Below, piece by piece: positions 1-11,274 of a stretch of DNA of 64,000 bases. Position numbers and translations under genes: made by a program. The notes under the pieces are model-generated. The model had not been told where the DNA came from and made no database searches. It saw only the letters and a program-made list of their open reading frames with translations. Within the stretch, counting starts at the first letter, position 1, and every line of letters begins with the position of its first letter. Source of the stretch: Immersiella caudata (taxonomy: Eukaryota; Ascomycota; Sordariomycetes; Sordariales; Lasiosphaeriaceae); assembly GCA_030512335.1 (NCBI GenBank), contig JAULSU010000001.1, positions 4,092,001 through 4,156,000 of the forward strand, given 5' to 3'.

Positions 1-1713
1 CGCCGAGACAGTTCAAGCAGAAACGCAACATCAACTTCCAATCAACCGTTCTGATTGGTTTCACTTACTTCAAAGATTGCAACAATGGCCCGTCATCGAC
101 TATCTAGTGGGTGCCTTGCCAAAATAAGATCCTACTACCAGTCCGCAAATAGCCCTCAACTCAGAGGCCATGCAAAGTCCGTCTCTTTCTCGTCATTCAA
201 GGGCCAACGTCTGGTCACGACTCGAACATAGTCAACGCCAAAGCCCAGAGAGAAAATCAGGGGATTTTCCCGGTCCAAAGTCCTGCAGAGTCACAACGCC
301 GGGCATGGAGGGCGATGCTCCAATCCTCGCTCGGCAACCATTGATTTGAATTCGCCTCTCGCCCTCTCTTCCACCATTCTATGTCATGAAGCTTCCCTCG
401 GTTCGTCGAACTTTTTTGTCGCACATAACTATCAGCCCGGATCCACCTTCCACTGCCATGCAGCGTCTGTCAACCGTCTTACGTTCAATCGAGCTCTGTG
501 CTATAGTTGACACGTTACGATGCTCAACATTGGCAGATGACTGGTAGATGACTGTGCTCGCTCAGTGGGGATCGTCGTCTAAACCTGCCCAGCATATGCA
601 CCTGACAGAGCGTTTTAACATCCACCGGACGGGATCGACCGAGTAGGACGTCCAACTGAAAGCTCCAACGGTGGGACCGTTGATGGTTTATACGCCATTA
701 TGCAACTCCAGTCTCCCGGAACTCCAACATACCGAATCATAGGTGCCACCGGTGCAGCCTTACCGAAACTTGTGGTCGATACAAACTTCAAGCGGCAGCA
801 TCAAGCACTCTCGCCTTGACACTATCAAAATCGCGTTCCAACCATAGGGTTGGCTGTTATGCCAAGACACCTCTATTTGAGAGGAAGTAATACGACTTTG
901 TCACGAATCCTGGGGTCAAGCCATGGAGGGGCACAATGACATATAATTCGGTCACGATGTCGCGACACAAATGTGTGTGTATGTGTATGGCTTTTCCCTT
1001 TCGTGCGACCAGACCCATTGACGTGGGCGGGTGGCTTCCTCTCGGTATGCGGGTTGTTGGCGACCTGTCGTTTGTGGTTTACTCGTTACGTCAAAGTTAT
1101 CTAAATGGCTGGAGGGCCATTGGCTTGATGACGGATGGCGACAGCGGGGGCGGTGTGGCCGTCGCAGGCCGTCGCAGAGCCGCCTCACATGCGATGCGGC
1201 CAGTCATAGGCGCGCCAGGCCGCCTCCAGCTGCCGGAGCTCTCCAGAGGCGAGCTGACACCGAAGTGTTGTCAAACGGAGCCCAACTCAGAGCAAGTGCA
1301 GCCAGCCACCACTCCAACTGCCAGACCCAGCGTTCCATTCAAGTCATCGGCCACGGCGATGCGACAGCGATGCGCTGGTTGGACACCCGCAGCCCAAAGC
1401 GCAAATCTTTGCCTCAGCTTCCCGTGTATTTAGTCTTTGGCATCGCCAGGCGCTCTACTGTGTGTCCCGTTTTTGGCCCCCTATGCCGGCGCCTGATATG
1501 ACACCACATGTAGTGCGCTTACATCAGACGCGGCCTCTACCGCACACGACCCTCTCAGCACTACCACTCAGCGCTACTGCATACCAGTGTGTTGGTTTGC
1601 TGGCCATCTGATATTTTTGCCTTGTTTGGCTTGAATAAAAGCCCCCTTTCCCTCTACGCGCTCGGCTCGTGGCAGCCTGCGTTCGGCTTTGACGCGACAG
1701 GAACGATTCTAAG
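1..1713. other. Intergenic, no supported gene
   Basis: No reading frame here shows a recognisable domain, a codon pattern like the neighbouring genes, or splice sites that join frames. The stretch just before 1714 is probably the promoter and leader of the RING gene. Confidence 0.5.
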
Positions 1714-2675
1714 ATGCCTCCATCATCACAAGCACGCCCTTCTGGGCTTCCGGGCGGCTCCACGACTATTGCCATTGTGTTGGTCCTGATAATACCCAGC
1801 GTTTTCCTCGTTGGGATCTGCGTTGCACGGAGGATGCCGTGGTTCCAGCCCATCCGGCAACGACTTCGAGCTGTGACGCCAAGATTTACACGACAAGCTG
1901 GTGCAGCGGGGCCAGAGTCCCTTCGAAAACTGCCGGTAGTCAAGTATGACGAAAAGATCTTCAACGCAGACCCAGAAAGCGGCAAGTCAGACGTTGAGGA
2001 GGGGACCGTGGACTTTCACGGCAAACAACGGTTACGGAACCTGACTGTATCTTTCAGCCGTCTAGGCTGGTTCATGCCATCAACAAACCAACAGAGAAAG
2101 GACTCAGGAGAAACAAACGCGATGCCTTGCAGTGAGACTTCTGCCACAAGGCTGGCGATGCAATCCTGGTATATTGCCCCTACACCATACGCCCAAGAAA
2201 TCTACTGACTTTATTGATAATAGTGCAATTTGCACGGAGGACTTTCACCAAGGAACAAAGGTCCGCAAGCTGCCTTGTGGGCATTTTTTCCATCTACGCT
2301 GTATCGATCCCTGGCTGGTCAATTTTGCGGCAACATGCCCCTTGTGGTGAGTCGCGCTGAAGCTTGGAGCATTTCATTTGCAATGAACTGACCAGCGTTC
2401 CTTCAAACTTTAGTCGTATAGACTTGAGCGTCAAAGAAGCCACAGGCCGTGTCTCCAAACCACGGCCAGCTGCGGCCACGGCGCCTTCAATAACGGCGCT
2501 CACTCCTTCTGCGTTGTCTCCTCCTACGCTGTCGCCGACGGTGCTGCCCCCCTTGGTGCCCCCAACTCACGAAACCTCTATCCCAAGCACTTCGTCACCT
2601 TCCGCTCTCCACAACGACGAGCCACATGCAACTAGCGAGGCAGCGGTACCCGCAACGGCGCCCCCGGCTGCATAA
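1714..2675 (+). CDS. Membrane-anchored RING-H2 finger protein (putative E3 ubiquitin ligase)
   Basis: Exons 1714-2168, 2224-2346 and 2414-2675 give 279 residues. Both junctions restore a zinc ligand, which strongly supports the model: the first intron (GTATAT...AATAG) creates C152 of CAIC and the second (GTGAGT...TTTAG) creates C193 of CPLC. The resulting C-x2-C...C-x-H-x2-H-x2-C...C-x2-C set (C152, C155, C170, H172, H175, C178, C190, C193) is a full RING-H2. A hydrophobic helix lies at about residues 17-39, so the protein is probably an organelle or plasma-membrane ubiquitin ligase with a cytosolic RING. The last 80 residues are rich in Ser, Thr, Pro and Ala and look disordered. Substrate unknown. 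It is transcribed in the same direction as the P450 downstream. Confidence 0.82.
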
Positions 2676-3371
2676 CGACCTTCGCCTATTCGGGCCTTCA
2701 AAATTGTGTGTTGAATGTATTGGGGCTAGAAATAATGACTGAATGATTGATTGGCTGTGGCGACATTTTGGTTACGAGGCATACCTGTTTGGGCAGGATG
2801 ACTGGGAGTTTGATGAATTCATTCTCAGCCAAAGTAGGGCTCTGGGACGGCATGGCAGGTGCATGTGTGTGTACGAGTAGTCATTTTCTGCGGTAAAAAG
2901 TTCTGACTTTACGAAGCCGCCTGGTTCCCCTGATGGCGTTGGTCCGCCCAGTGGACATAACTTCGACATGTAGTTCACAAGACGGAGAAGCCCCCAGTGA
3001 AAGATCCCAAACGAGATCCTCAGTATCTAATAAATCATTCAGCTACGTCGACTTTCGACTATCGATCAACCTGGCTCTTGGCGATCGTTACCCCAAATCA
3101 ACGTCGGCGTGTCTGGGTAGCAGTATTGCAATTGTCGGAAGCATCGGAAGTATCGTTGCATCGGTACTAGCGTGCTGACACTCTGCACGACGACCGCTTC
3201 CTTCAACGGTCCTGGAGGATCCTGAAGGATCGTAAATATGGGAACGGAACCCTATAAGGGCGAAATCCGCCCTGCATGCCGACCTCTGGCGGGTTTGACG
3301 ACTTTCTCACCTCTTGCGTTTTACCGCTTCGACGTCGTGGCGAAAAGGTCTTTACATTGCAGCGCTCCGCC
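2676..3371. other. Intergenic, nothing recognised
   Basis: Gap between the RING gene and the P450; presumably 3' UTR and P450 promoter. No conserved coding signal seen. Confidence 0.5.
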
Positions 3372-5314
3372 ATGGACTCTCTCACGCTTACCAGCACCAT
3401 AGTTTCTACGGTTGTTGTACTTGGCCTTGTTATTGTAAGCACCGCCTCATTTACGAGCGTATTCTAACCACCACAACTCTAATTGCCACAACTTCAATCA
3501 CGATTTAAAATCTCTGGTTTTTTTTTCTTTTTTTCTTTTTTTCTTCAAGATTCAACCCCTGAAACGATTGATCTTGATTCAGCCCCTGAATCAAGCCTGA
3601 CCCAACAACCCCTGAAACAACACAATCTCATACCAACTCACAAGCTAGTACCCTCTCCTCCAGACCCTCTACAATCTCACCCTCCACCCTCTCGCCAAGA
3701 TCCCCGGCCCCAAGCCATGGGCCGCCTCCCGCCTCCCCTTCCTATGGGCCCTCATGCGTGGCGAGCTCGTCCACGAGCTCGAAGCCATGCATCGCCTTTA
3801 TGGCCCTGTCGTCCGCGTGGCGCCCGATGAAGTCGCTTATGCGCATCCCGATGCGTGGAATGATATACTGCTTGCGAGGCTTCCTAAGGATCCTGTTTGG
3901 TGGGGGCCGATGGATGGAGCGCCGGTGGGAATTTTGAGTATGTTTTATTTTGAGCTTCTTGTGGTGTCTTTGGATGCGGCGGGATTTGTGCTGATTTGGA
4001 TTGCAGCGGCGGATGAGGAGACACATGCGGTTATTAGGAGGGTGATGAATCCTGGGTTTACGACGAGGGCGTTGCAAGCGTAAGTGTTGCTTCTCTGAGG
4101 TTTCCTTCTGTCCCTTCCTGGAGCTGCAGTTGAGCTCCCTTTGGAGACACCTCCTCTGACATCCACCCAGCCAAGAGGAAGTCCTCCACACGTATACAGA
4201 TCTCCTCATCTCCCGCTGGAGCGACGCCATATCCGCCGGCAATGGTTCCGCCGAAATCGACGCGATGCGCTGGTTCAACTACCTGACCTTTGACATCTTC
4301 GGTGAACTAGCCCTCAGCGAGTCATTTGACTGCCTCCGCAACTCCGAGTACCACGGATGGATCTCCCTGATCTTCACGCAGCTCAAGTACACCGGGGCCA
4401 TGAGCGCCGTGAGGTTCTATCCGCTCTTGGAGTCGTTGCTGGCCAAGCTGATTCCGCCTTCGTTGGTAAGGGCGAAGGAGAACCACAAGCAGATGATTCT
4501 GGGTAAGGTGCAGAGGAGACTGGACAGGGTGGTGGATAGGGCGGATTTCATGTCGCATGTGGTGCTCGACGGAGAAGGGAAGAAGACGAGGTTGCCGGTA
4601 GGGGTGGTGAACTCGACGTTTGCCGAGTTTGCGGTGGCAGCGAGTGATACCACGGCAATGGCTTTGTCGGCAGGGGTGAACTTGCTGATTTGGAACGAGG
4701 AGAAGATGAGGAGGCTGGTGAGGGAGGTGAGGGGAAGGTTTAAGGGGTACGAGGAGATAACCGTGCAGGGAGTAAGGGATATGGAGTATCTGAATGCCGT
4801 CTTTCATGAGGTGTTGAGGCTGTGTCCGCCGGTGCCCTGGCTTCCGCCAAGGAAGGTGCCTGAGGGAGGAGCAATGGTTTGCGGCAAGGTTTTGCCTGGT
4901 GGTGTAAGTTTTTTTTTTTTCCCTCCGCGAATACTTTCCCGTGCTGCAGTGCTAACATTCTCACAGACGCGCGTGTCGATAACATTCACCTCGATGCACC
5001 GCGAGCCCAGCTCCTTCCACGGCCCTCTCTCCTTTTGCCCCGAACGCTGGCTCCCTGACGCCGTATCCAATCCTAAGTCTCCCTTCTATAACGACAAACG
5101 ACAAGCCTGGCAGCCTTTCACCGTCGGTCCTCACTCTTGCATAGGTCAGAACATCGCGTGGGCCGAGATGCGTCTTGTGATGGCCAAGCTTCTGTGGAAT
5201 TTCGACTTTTCGGCGCCCGAGAAATCGAAACGGGTCATCTGGGAGGATATGAAGACCTTTTTGCTCATTGAGAAGGTTCCTCTTGTTGCGGTGTTGAAGC
5301 CAAGATCGGCTTGA
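3372..5314 (+). CDS. Cytochrome P450 monooxygenase, isotrichodermin C-15 hydroxylase (CYP65) type
   Basis: Exons 3372-3434, 3664-3937, 4007-4079, 4171-4903 and 4967-5314 join in frame to 496 residues, the usual length for a microsomal fungal P450. An N-terminal anchor helix (about residues 5-25) is followed by the proline-rich hinge LAKIPGPKP. The I-helix has AASDTT, the K-helix EVLR (ExxR), then CPERW (PERF region) and the haem loop FTVGPHSCIG with Cys439 as thiolate ligand. The early part (VVRVAPDEVAYAHPDAWNDI) matches the trichothecene-hydroxylase-like family, so oxidation of a terpenoid or polyketide is plausible, but no biosynthetic core enzyme lies next to it and the substrate is unknown. 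The first intron (229 bp) is unusually long and ends in a T-rich tract. PARG starts 185 bp downstream on the same strand. Confidence 0.88.
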
Positions 5315-5499
5315 GCTGCGCGGAAGACGGCGTGATGAGTCATCGAGGATGCAGGTCCGTCACCAGACTCAGCACCGAGAGAGATGCACCGCCCCGTGCC
5401 TCGTAAATAGATACCCTAGGTAGCTTCAGCTGCTTCCCAGTCCCAAGTGCATTTCCTCGCATCGAGACCTGGACCCCAAAAATCGGTGCAAAGATTGCC

Positions 5500-6891
5500 A
5501 TGACTTCCACCCCTGAGATCTACCTTCTCCCCTCCTCCCCCACATTCACTTGCCTCGACCGCTTCAGCCTCCACCCCGACCCCGACGCTATCGAAGATTC
5601 CAACGGCCATGTCCAGTTCTGGCCAATCCTTACAGACGTCCTGTCCCAACCAATCACCTCCGCCGCTTCCCTGGTCGACACCCTCGAAACCATCTCCACC
5701 ACACTGAATGGCACCACCGTCCCAGCAAACGACCATCTTCTTCTCCGCAATATCCTTGAAGAAACCCCTGGTTTCTTTCTCACGATATGGACATGCATAG
5801 CAAAGGTGGCCCTGGAGATGCCAGTTCTATTTCCTAAAGGATATCTCCCCGTTCTTGGACGCAAGTCAAACGAGGCATCCTTCACTCGCCGACAGATTGC
5901 GTGTCTGGTCGTGCATCAGTTCCTTCGGACGTTGCGGGCGCCGGCTTGGAGGGATGACGGTATGCATGACTTTGGGATTTGGTATTCCATTGAACAGCGT
6001 CAGAAGAGCGCAGCGAGGGCGTATCTGTTGGCGTTGGCGAAGTATTTCAGGGACGTGGTGGCGAAGTTGGATGGAGAGGGCGGCTGGAATGTGGTTTATA
6101 CGTTGAGATCGGTGAAGAGTATGAGTCTCTCCGAGGATGGCGAGGGGCTTCCCCTGGCGGATATTGAGATCGAGGTGGTGGCGGAATACGATACCCTGCC
6201 CGCAAGTTTGGGGCTGCCTGGAGGAGCGGCGGTGGTGGCATCGAATAAAGACGTTGGATTTGGGCAATCGGCAACCCAGGAAGAGGTTCACGTCGGGATA
6301 TCTCCCGAGGCGTGTCCTGCTGTGTTGATAACACCGCGTTTGTCGGACGATGAAGTCCTGGTTGTCCAAGGCGCGCAGGCCATGATCAACATGACCGGAA
6401 AGCGCAGGGACATCAAGGTGGCGACCATGAAAGCCCCTGACAGCGAGGAAAAGAGCTGGAGGGACAGGATGATGCTGTTCATGGACGCTCTCGAGCTTGA
6501 TTTGGACGCGAAAGGGGCAGGTCTGCCTGATCTTCAACCGGGCAACGTCGATCGCGAGATTCGCAAAGCATACACTGCCTTCTGCTCCGGAGGGTTTCGT
6601 GGAGTTCGAACCGGTCTCTGGGGATGCGGGGCGTTTGGCGGAGATCCAGTTGTCAAGGTTCTCATACTCTGGTATGCAGCCTCTCTGGCTAGGATCAAGC
6701 TCACGGTGGTCTGTGACGAAGAAATTCGGCCGGTCGCAGAGCAGTTGGATGCTATTGTATCGGCTGTGAACGGCCATTACTCCTTCCGAAACGCGACAGA
6801 CATCCGCCAGTTGCTCAAAGACGGCCCAAAAGACCTTCGATCCCACCAGCAGACCGCTTTGTGGTTCATGAACAGACTTGGAGCTAAATGA
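5500..6891 (+). CDS. Poly(ADP-ribose) glycohydrolase (PARG)
   Basis: A single-exon gene of 463 residues. PARG cuts the ribose-ribose bonds of poly(ADP-ribose) and reverses PARP signalling. The signature is at residues 253-262: GFGQSATQEE, ending in the catalytic glutamate pair E261-E262. The second family block, GLWGCGAFGGD (residues 372-382), is present. The usual opening GGG of the signature reads GFG here, a departure that could affect ADP-ribose binding but is tolerated in divergent fungal copies. The start at 5500 is the first ATG of the frame and leaves a normal N-terminal region. The gene is convergent with a decayed HET-domain gene starting at 6966. Confidence 0.85.
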   Translation: MTSTPEIYLLPSSPTFTCLDRFSLHPDPDAIEDSNGHVQFWPILTDVLSQPITSAASLVDTLETISTTLNGTTVPANDHLLLRNILEETPGFFLTIWTCIAKVALEMPVLFPKGYLPVLGRKSNEASFTRRQIACLVVHQFLRTLRAPAWRDDGMHDFGIWYSIEQRQKSAARAYLLALAKYFRDVVAKLDGEGGWNVVYTLRSVKSMSLSEDGEGLPLADIEIEVVAEYDTLPASLGLPGGAAVVASNKDVGFGQSATQEEVHVGISPEACPAVLITPRLSDDEVLVVQGAQAMINMTGKRRDIKVATMKAPDSEEKSWRDRMMLFMDALELDLDAKGAGLPDLQPGNVDREIRKAYTAFCSGGFRGVRTGLWGCGAFGGDPVVKVLILWYAASLARIKLTVVCDEEIRPVAEQLDAIVSAVNGHYSFRNATDIRQLLKDGPKDLRSHQQTALWFMNRLGAK

Positions 6892-6965
6892 ATGCTTGAT
6901 ATACAGCTCAGCGTTCTGCGCTTTGCTGCGTTGTGGTGTTGTCACTTATAGAAATTTCGATCAAG

Positions 6966-8355
6966 TCAAAAGTACGACGGCTTCTCCGACCCATGAGATG
7001 CCACAATCTTTGTCTTTCTGACCGTGACCTCCATCAAAGGAAATGGATGCACATCAATATCCCAAGAGTCCTTCGGTGCGTTCAACGTGCGCGAGTCCGT
7101 CTTCCCAAGTTGGCTAGTTCTCAGCTGTGAACATCGTTGCTGCGAGGTGAACCAAGCCAACTTCGATCCCTTCTTTGCGACAATGGGGTGCTGCCTGCTG
7201 AAGTTGGAAAGCAACGAAAGGTAGAAGGGTAACCGTTGGATGTGTCCCATCGGCGGCATTGGCAGGGCCAACTCGCTCGAAGGCAAGACAGAACCCCAAA
7301 GACCAGTCGCTGAGTAGGTGAAACTTGTACGCGAATGCCAATCCAGCATGGTTCTTCTGTACTTTCAACAACCCATTACCGACAGAGAACACGCTGGGGG
7401 CATGTACGACGTGGAAAATGAGGACCCGGATGTTGAGCATAGCTGTACAAACATGTCAGCGGACTCCAGCTTTGGAGGGGCAAGAACATCGACTTGGAAG
7501 ATCCGGGTAAACTTCAAAGCCTCTGGGATCGTCGTTAGCCGTGAGGGCCTACTGTTGTTCCATCGGATCTGAGCAGAGGGATGGCGACGGCATGCCCGCA
7601 CGAGTCTCTGTACTGGCATATGAAATTGGCGAGCACGATGGGCCGCAAGGTGGTAGACGGCCAACCTGGTAGTGCCTTGGGTTCCTAACTCTAGATTGAT
7701 GCCGCCGCCGGGAATTATCGTTGACGGTAGTTGCTGCAGGGCGCGAAGTCAACCGAGAATGCAAAATCTCGAGGCGACTTTGACAAAAGCCTTTGTGCCC
7801 TCGCCATACAGGAGCGGCATGTTGATGTCGAAAAGACCCAGGAGGCAGCACACCATGTCTTCTGTCCTTGGAGAGCTTTGGCTGGCCACCCACGACATTC
7901 TCTTGGCAATGCTGGCGTCCTCGAGCGGTGTGTCACCTCGAAGGGTCCAACCGCGAGTGAACCAGCGGCTGCCCGGGATGTTCCTTTCGTTCTTGAGCTT
8001 GCTGTTGGTGAAGGGGACGTCGATGAGATATGCATAGCAGACTTTGGCCTTCTTGTACCGGCGAAGCATGGGAGTTGACGGTCTCACTCAGCCCCGCGCT
8101 GCTCCGTTTTTCGATGCAGCAGGTGTCGACCCAGACCCAGTCGAGCTCCTCTTTTGCGGCTTGCTGGCATGTGAGGTCAATCTGTTCGTACCCCCTTTTG
8201 CAGACGATATCTTTTGGGTATGTAGCCAGTGCTTGCCAGCCGTCAAATGTCACCCCCTCGTCTCCCCATGCGTAGGATAGGATGGCGTACGGCGGGACGT
8301 CGTTGTCCGAGATGAACTGCCTCAGCTCTCTTATCCGTGAGTTCAGGAGCCACAT
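6966..8355 (-). pseudogene. Decayed HET (heterokaryon incompatibility) domain gene
   Basis: From 8355 leftwards the frame begins with a clear HET start (MWLLNSRIRELRQF), then PPYAILSYAWGDE and DWVWVDTCCIEK. The frame then breaks: after TVNS an extra base near 8070 moves the continuing homology (YKKAKVCYAYL, SRWFTRGWTL) into another frame. Directly after WTL about 60-70 residues of the usual domain, including the Q-E-L-I-A-P block, are missing, and the sequence resumes at KRMSW and NMPLLYGEGTKAF. A second shift follows near 7790. Weak C-terminal remnants extend to about 6966 in several frames. Intact HET proteins trigger cell death on recognising non-self; this copy cannot encode one. No intron arrangement repairs the breaks. 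The exact left end is uncertain. Confidence 0.8.
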
Positions 8356-8813
8356 TGCATGTGCGTTGATGAGTTGACCGGAATGTCTATTATGATGGAG
8401 GTGATGAGGGTAGCGATGGTGAGATGAGGCGGCCTTGGAGTTTTGCGAACCTGATTGACGCTAGTGACTGGGCTCTAATTAGCTGTCGTGCAGAAGAGGT
8501 GGCTTTGGAGGAAGCCGCGCCTCGACAATGGAGGGTCAAGCGGTTCCCTCGCCTGCAGACCCCGCTCATCTGAGCCCGTTGACGGCAATGACGCAAGGGG
8601 CTCCACAAGAAGCGTTTGACCTGCCCTTCTTAACGGAACGGAGTTCTTTGTATTGAGGGGGTGAGGTGCAGTGCATCAAAAGCCAAGTAGTTATGCGTAA
8701 GTTCCATGATGAAATATTTGGGTAGCTGATGTAGCCGGCATCCTCCATCTGGCCATCCACGACATCTGGTCCACCCAAACCTTGGCCTGGGTACCAAGAC
8801 CTAACTAAGCCCA
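8356..8813. other. Intergenic, nothing recognised
   Basis: Short gap between the HET remnant and a small gene. No coding signal seen. Confidence 0.5.
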
Positions 8814-9227
8814 TCACTTCTTCGACGAGGACGACTTGCTTGCAGCATGTCGCCGCTGCTGATCAACGATCCGGGTCTGCCTCTGAGAGGCGCGGACATT
8901 GACCCCCACCGCCTCGCGGTGTCCTGCATCTCCTCCGCCGTAGTGGGAACTGTTTGTCGTACTGCGGTAGACGGCAGCACTATCAAGACGGGCGAATCGG
9001 TCAACACTTGTTCATGTCCAACATGATGAAGTCGACATTGAGGGCAGGCAAGACTGAACGTACCTTGCAAAGGATACAGCGGCACCGGAATTGTTTCCTG
9101 CCTTTTTCGATGTGGCGGCAGATCTCTCGGCGTCTTTGTACAGCCGCTGGTAGGTTTTGGCACCGTCGGAAGTGGACTTTTTGAACTTTTCGGCCCGTTG
9201 GGCCTGCAACTCTCCAAGTGAAGGCAT
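8814..9227 (-). CDS. Small basic, Ser/Lys-rich hypothetical protein (109 aa)
   Basis: Exons 9227-9064 and 8979-8814 (minus strand) flank an 84-bp intron with GTACGT donor, TTGAC branch-like site and GATAG acceptor. The join keeps frame and gives 109 residues. The first half (MPSLGELQAQRAEKFKKS...) is rich in charged helical sequence, the second half in Ser, Gly and Lys, ending KSSSSKK. No signal peptide or membrane helix. I do not recognise the family. Support comes from the splice signals joining two open frames exactly and from the coding-like start; a function is not inferred. Confidence 0.5.
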
Positions 9228-9482
9228 GCTGGTTCAGATGGTTCAGGTAGATAGGTAGGCGGGCAGTTGGTAAGGCTGGGGGGTTCAGCTGGATATCGGT
9301 TTTCTTCTAGCTCGGGAGGAAGATAGAGTGAACCACAACGACAGTCCTGGGCGGGATTGAAGCTGATTTAAGAATCCGGCGAAACTCTTACCTGCCTGCT
9401 CAAGATCGGCACCAAGCTGTGCCTCATTGGCTAGTCTCAGCAAGGCTCTAAGTTTCCTCCACAGGGCCTCTAGATACCAATC

Positions 9483-9617
9483 ATGACTGCGCTCCCGCTT
9501 GCCTCACTTTTTGCTATCTGCTCGCTTATTATTGGTCTTTTCTTGTCACTTGCATACGCATGTAACTATTTCCTAACCAATAAAAACGGACAGCAACACC
9601 TTCTGCATGGACACTAG
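9483..9617 (+). CDS. Possible tiny membrane or secreted peptide (44 aa)
   Basis: An ATG at 9483 opens 44 codons of which about 24 form a hydrophobic segment (LPLASLFAICSLIIGLFLSL) followed by a polar tail. This could be a small membrane peptide or a signal sequence of a longer spliced gene, but there is no second exon I can join and the length is within chance. Confidence 0.15.
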   Translation: MTALPLASLFAICSLIIGLFLSLAYACNYFLTNKNGQQHLLHGH

Positions 9618-9677
9618 ATTCTTACCCGCAGTAACTATCTCAACACCCCTTGTAAGGCTTGGCAGAGCAAGTTTTCG

Positions 9678-11274
9678 TCAAGGCGGCTCAGGCTCGGAGC
9701 CGACCAAGCACAGCTGGTAGCCCTCCTCCGTTTTCTCTAGCCTAACTTTGAGTGTGGCAGATTCCTTCGCGTCTTTCATGCTTGACCATGGGCCTAGCTT
9801 CTCTTTTACGCCCGCATCCAGTATGCATAGTGCTGCAATAGAGCTGCCTTTTCGAGCCCGAGCCTCGACGGCTAATTTCGAAGTAGTGTGAATCAGAATC
9901 CCCAGAAGAACAGCACAAAGGGTTACCTGTGCGATGGCGAGCACTAGTCACCGTACTCGAATAAGCGGGAGCTGAGCGTAGGCGATGTCCTCGACGATTC
10001 CGTCTTCGTTTCCGGGAATGAAGAGCCTTCTTCTCGCAATCTTTCGAGCCAATGATCAGCAATGTGTCTTGGAACATTGATGACAGTGATTTGGCCTACA
10101 AATTGGTTAGGCTGTCGGCGATGTTGCTAACTAGAAGCTCCATATTGTTCTACTGTGTCGTTAAGTCAAGGGGTCCAGACCGGCTGTTTAGTCCGCCTTG
10201 TAGTGCAATGCTAACAGGGCCTGAGAGAATGCCAATGTTGGCTATGTAGCCTGACTTGTCCACATATCTTGCCATCCCACTCGCGCCTCCTATGAGCTCA
10301 CCGCTAACTACGAGAGCGGTACACGCGTCGATGGTGGAGGCTTCCCCAGTGAGGCTGCCTGTTGGTGGAGGCGCAAGCACCAGCGTCTGGTTTTGGATGA
10401 CGTCAGGACAGGGTGATTCAAACCGGAGGCCCTGTGGCAGTGTTCTCATATCCTTGTTCCATGAAGGGTTCATTGTGTGTACCGTAGAAGACGCCACTGG
10501 TATTGCTCTTCCCAACTCTTTGGTCTCCGTTACGCCGTCAAAGACCCTGGTTTGAAAAGCCCTGGTGCAGTAGAAGAATTGCATGGACAGAAATTTGAAC
10601 TTGTTGATGTTCGTGGTTCTGGCTGATGTGACCATGTCCATGTTCCCACCATTCGGGTACCCAACTATCAATTTCGCGGCAGCCACCTGTACGAGGGACT
10701 CTGGCAGCTCAGCCGACGGTTCAGTGTGGCTGTAGACGGATACGGAGCTCATTGGCTCAAAAAGTGCGGCCAGTGTTGATTGAACATCTGGATCTTGACC
10801 TTCCGGCATTCCGGGAGGGGGGGGGGGGGTGTTGAGATACGTTTCGATCGAGGCAAGCATCTATTCGCGGTGGAGTCTTGTCCTGGTGAGGTTCGCGGCT
10901 GTCATGTTGACAAATTTTCCACATATTCCGAGCGTGATGTACGGCTCACACTCGCAGCGTGCCGTCGTGCGGTGTGGTGCCAGAGGCATGACATGCGGCC
11001 GAAGCTGGTCGGTCGTTGCCTGTGCTGCGTGGAAGATAGCCGACCTCATCGAGATGGCGTCCGGGTTCTCGATTCGAAGTGCTCCGTCGGTGGATGGGGA
11101 GATGGTAGAGACCATTTTGAGCGTCGCAGTTCCGTTAAGAGACGGACTTTCAATGCCGGTGTCGAACACTAAGGCTTGTTGCGTAAATGGACCGCTCAGA
11201 ATTGCGCTGGCGAGGATAATTGCGGCTACTTGAGTGACGAGTCTTCGACATGCGTATGTCAGAAAACACTGCAC
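9678..11274 (-). pseudogene. Decayed DUF3176-type multi-pass membrane protein gene
   Basis: Read leftwards from 11274, the frame starts inside a membrane helix followed by SGPFTQQAL, the block that follows the first helices in fungal DUF3176 proteins; the usual N-terminal hundred residues are absent. Further blocks are TLGICGKFVNMT, LLVSNIADSLTN and a C-terminal helix (LCAVLLGILIHTTSKL) leading to KEKLGPW. One frame is cut by in-frame stops at 10861 (TAG), after LTTQ near 10150 (TAG) and after SLTNL near 10098 (TAG, possibly avoidable by an intron). In the last segment a TGA sits where the family has the W of VRW. All stops are explained by C-to-T or G-to-A changes. The function of intact members is unknown. 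Confidence 0.7.

Noticed and set aside
5866..6945. 359-codon open frame antisense to PARG
   Set aside because: It mirrors the high third-position GC of the PARG gene; no domain in it, whereas the sense strand has PARG motifs.
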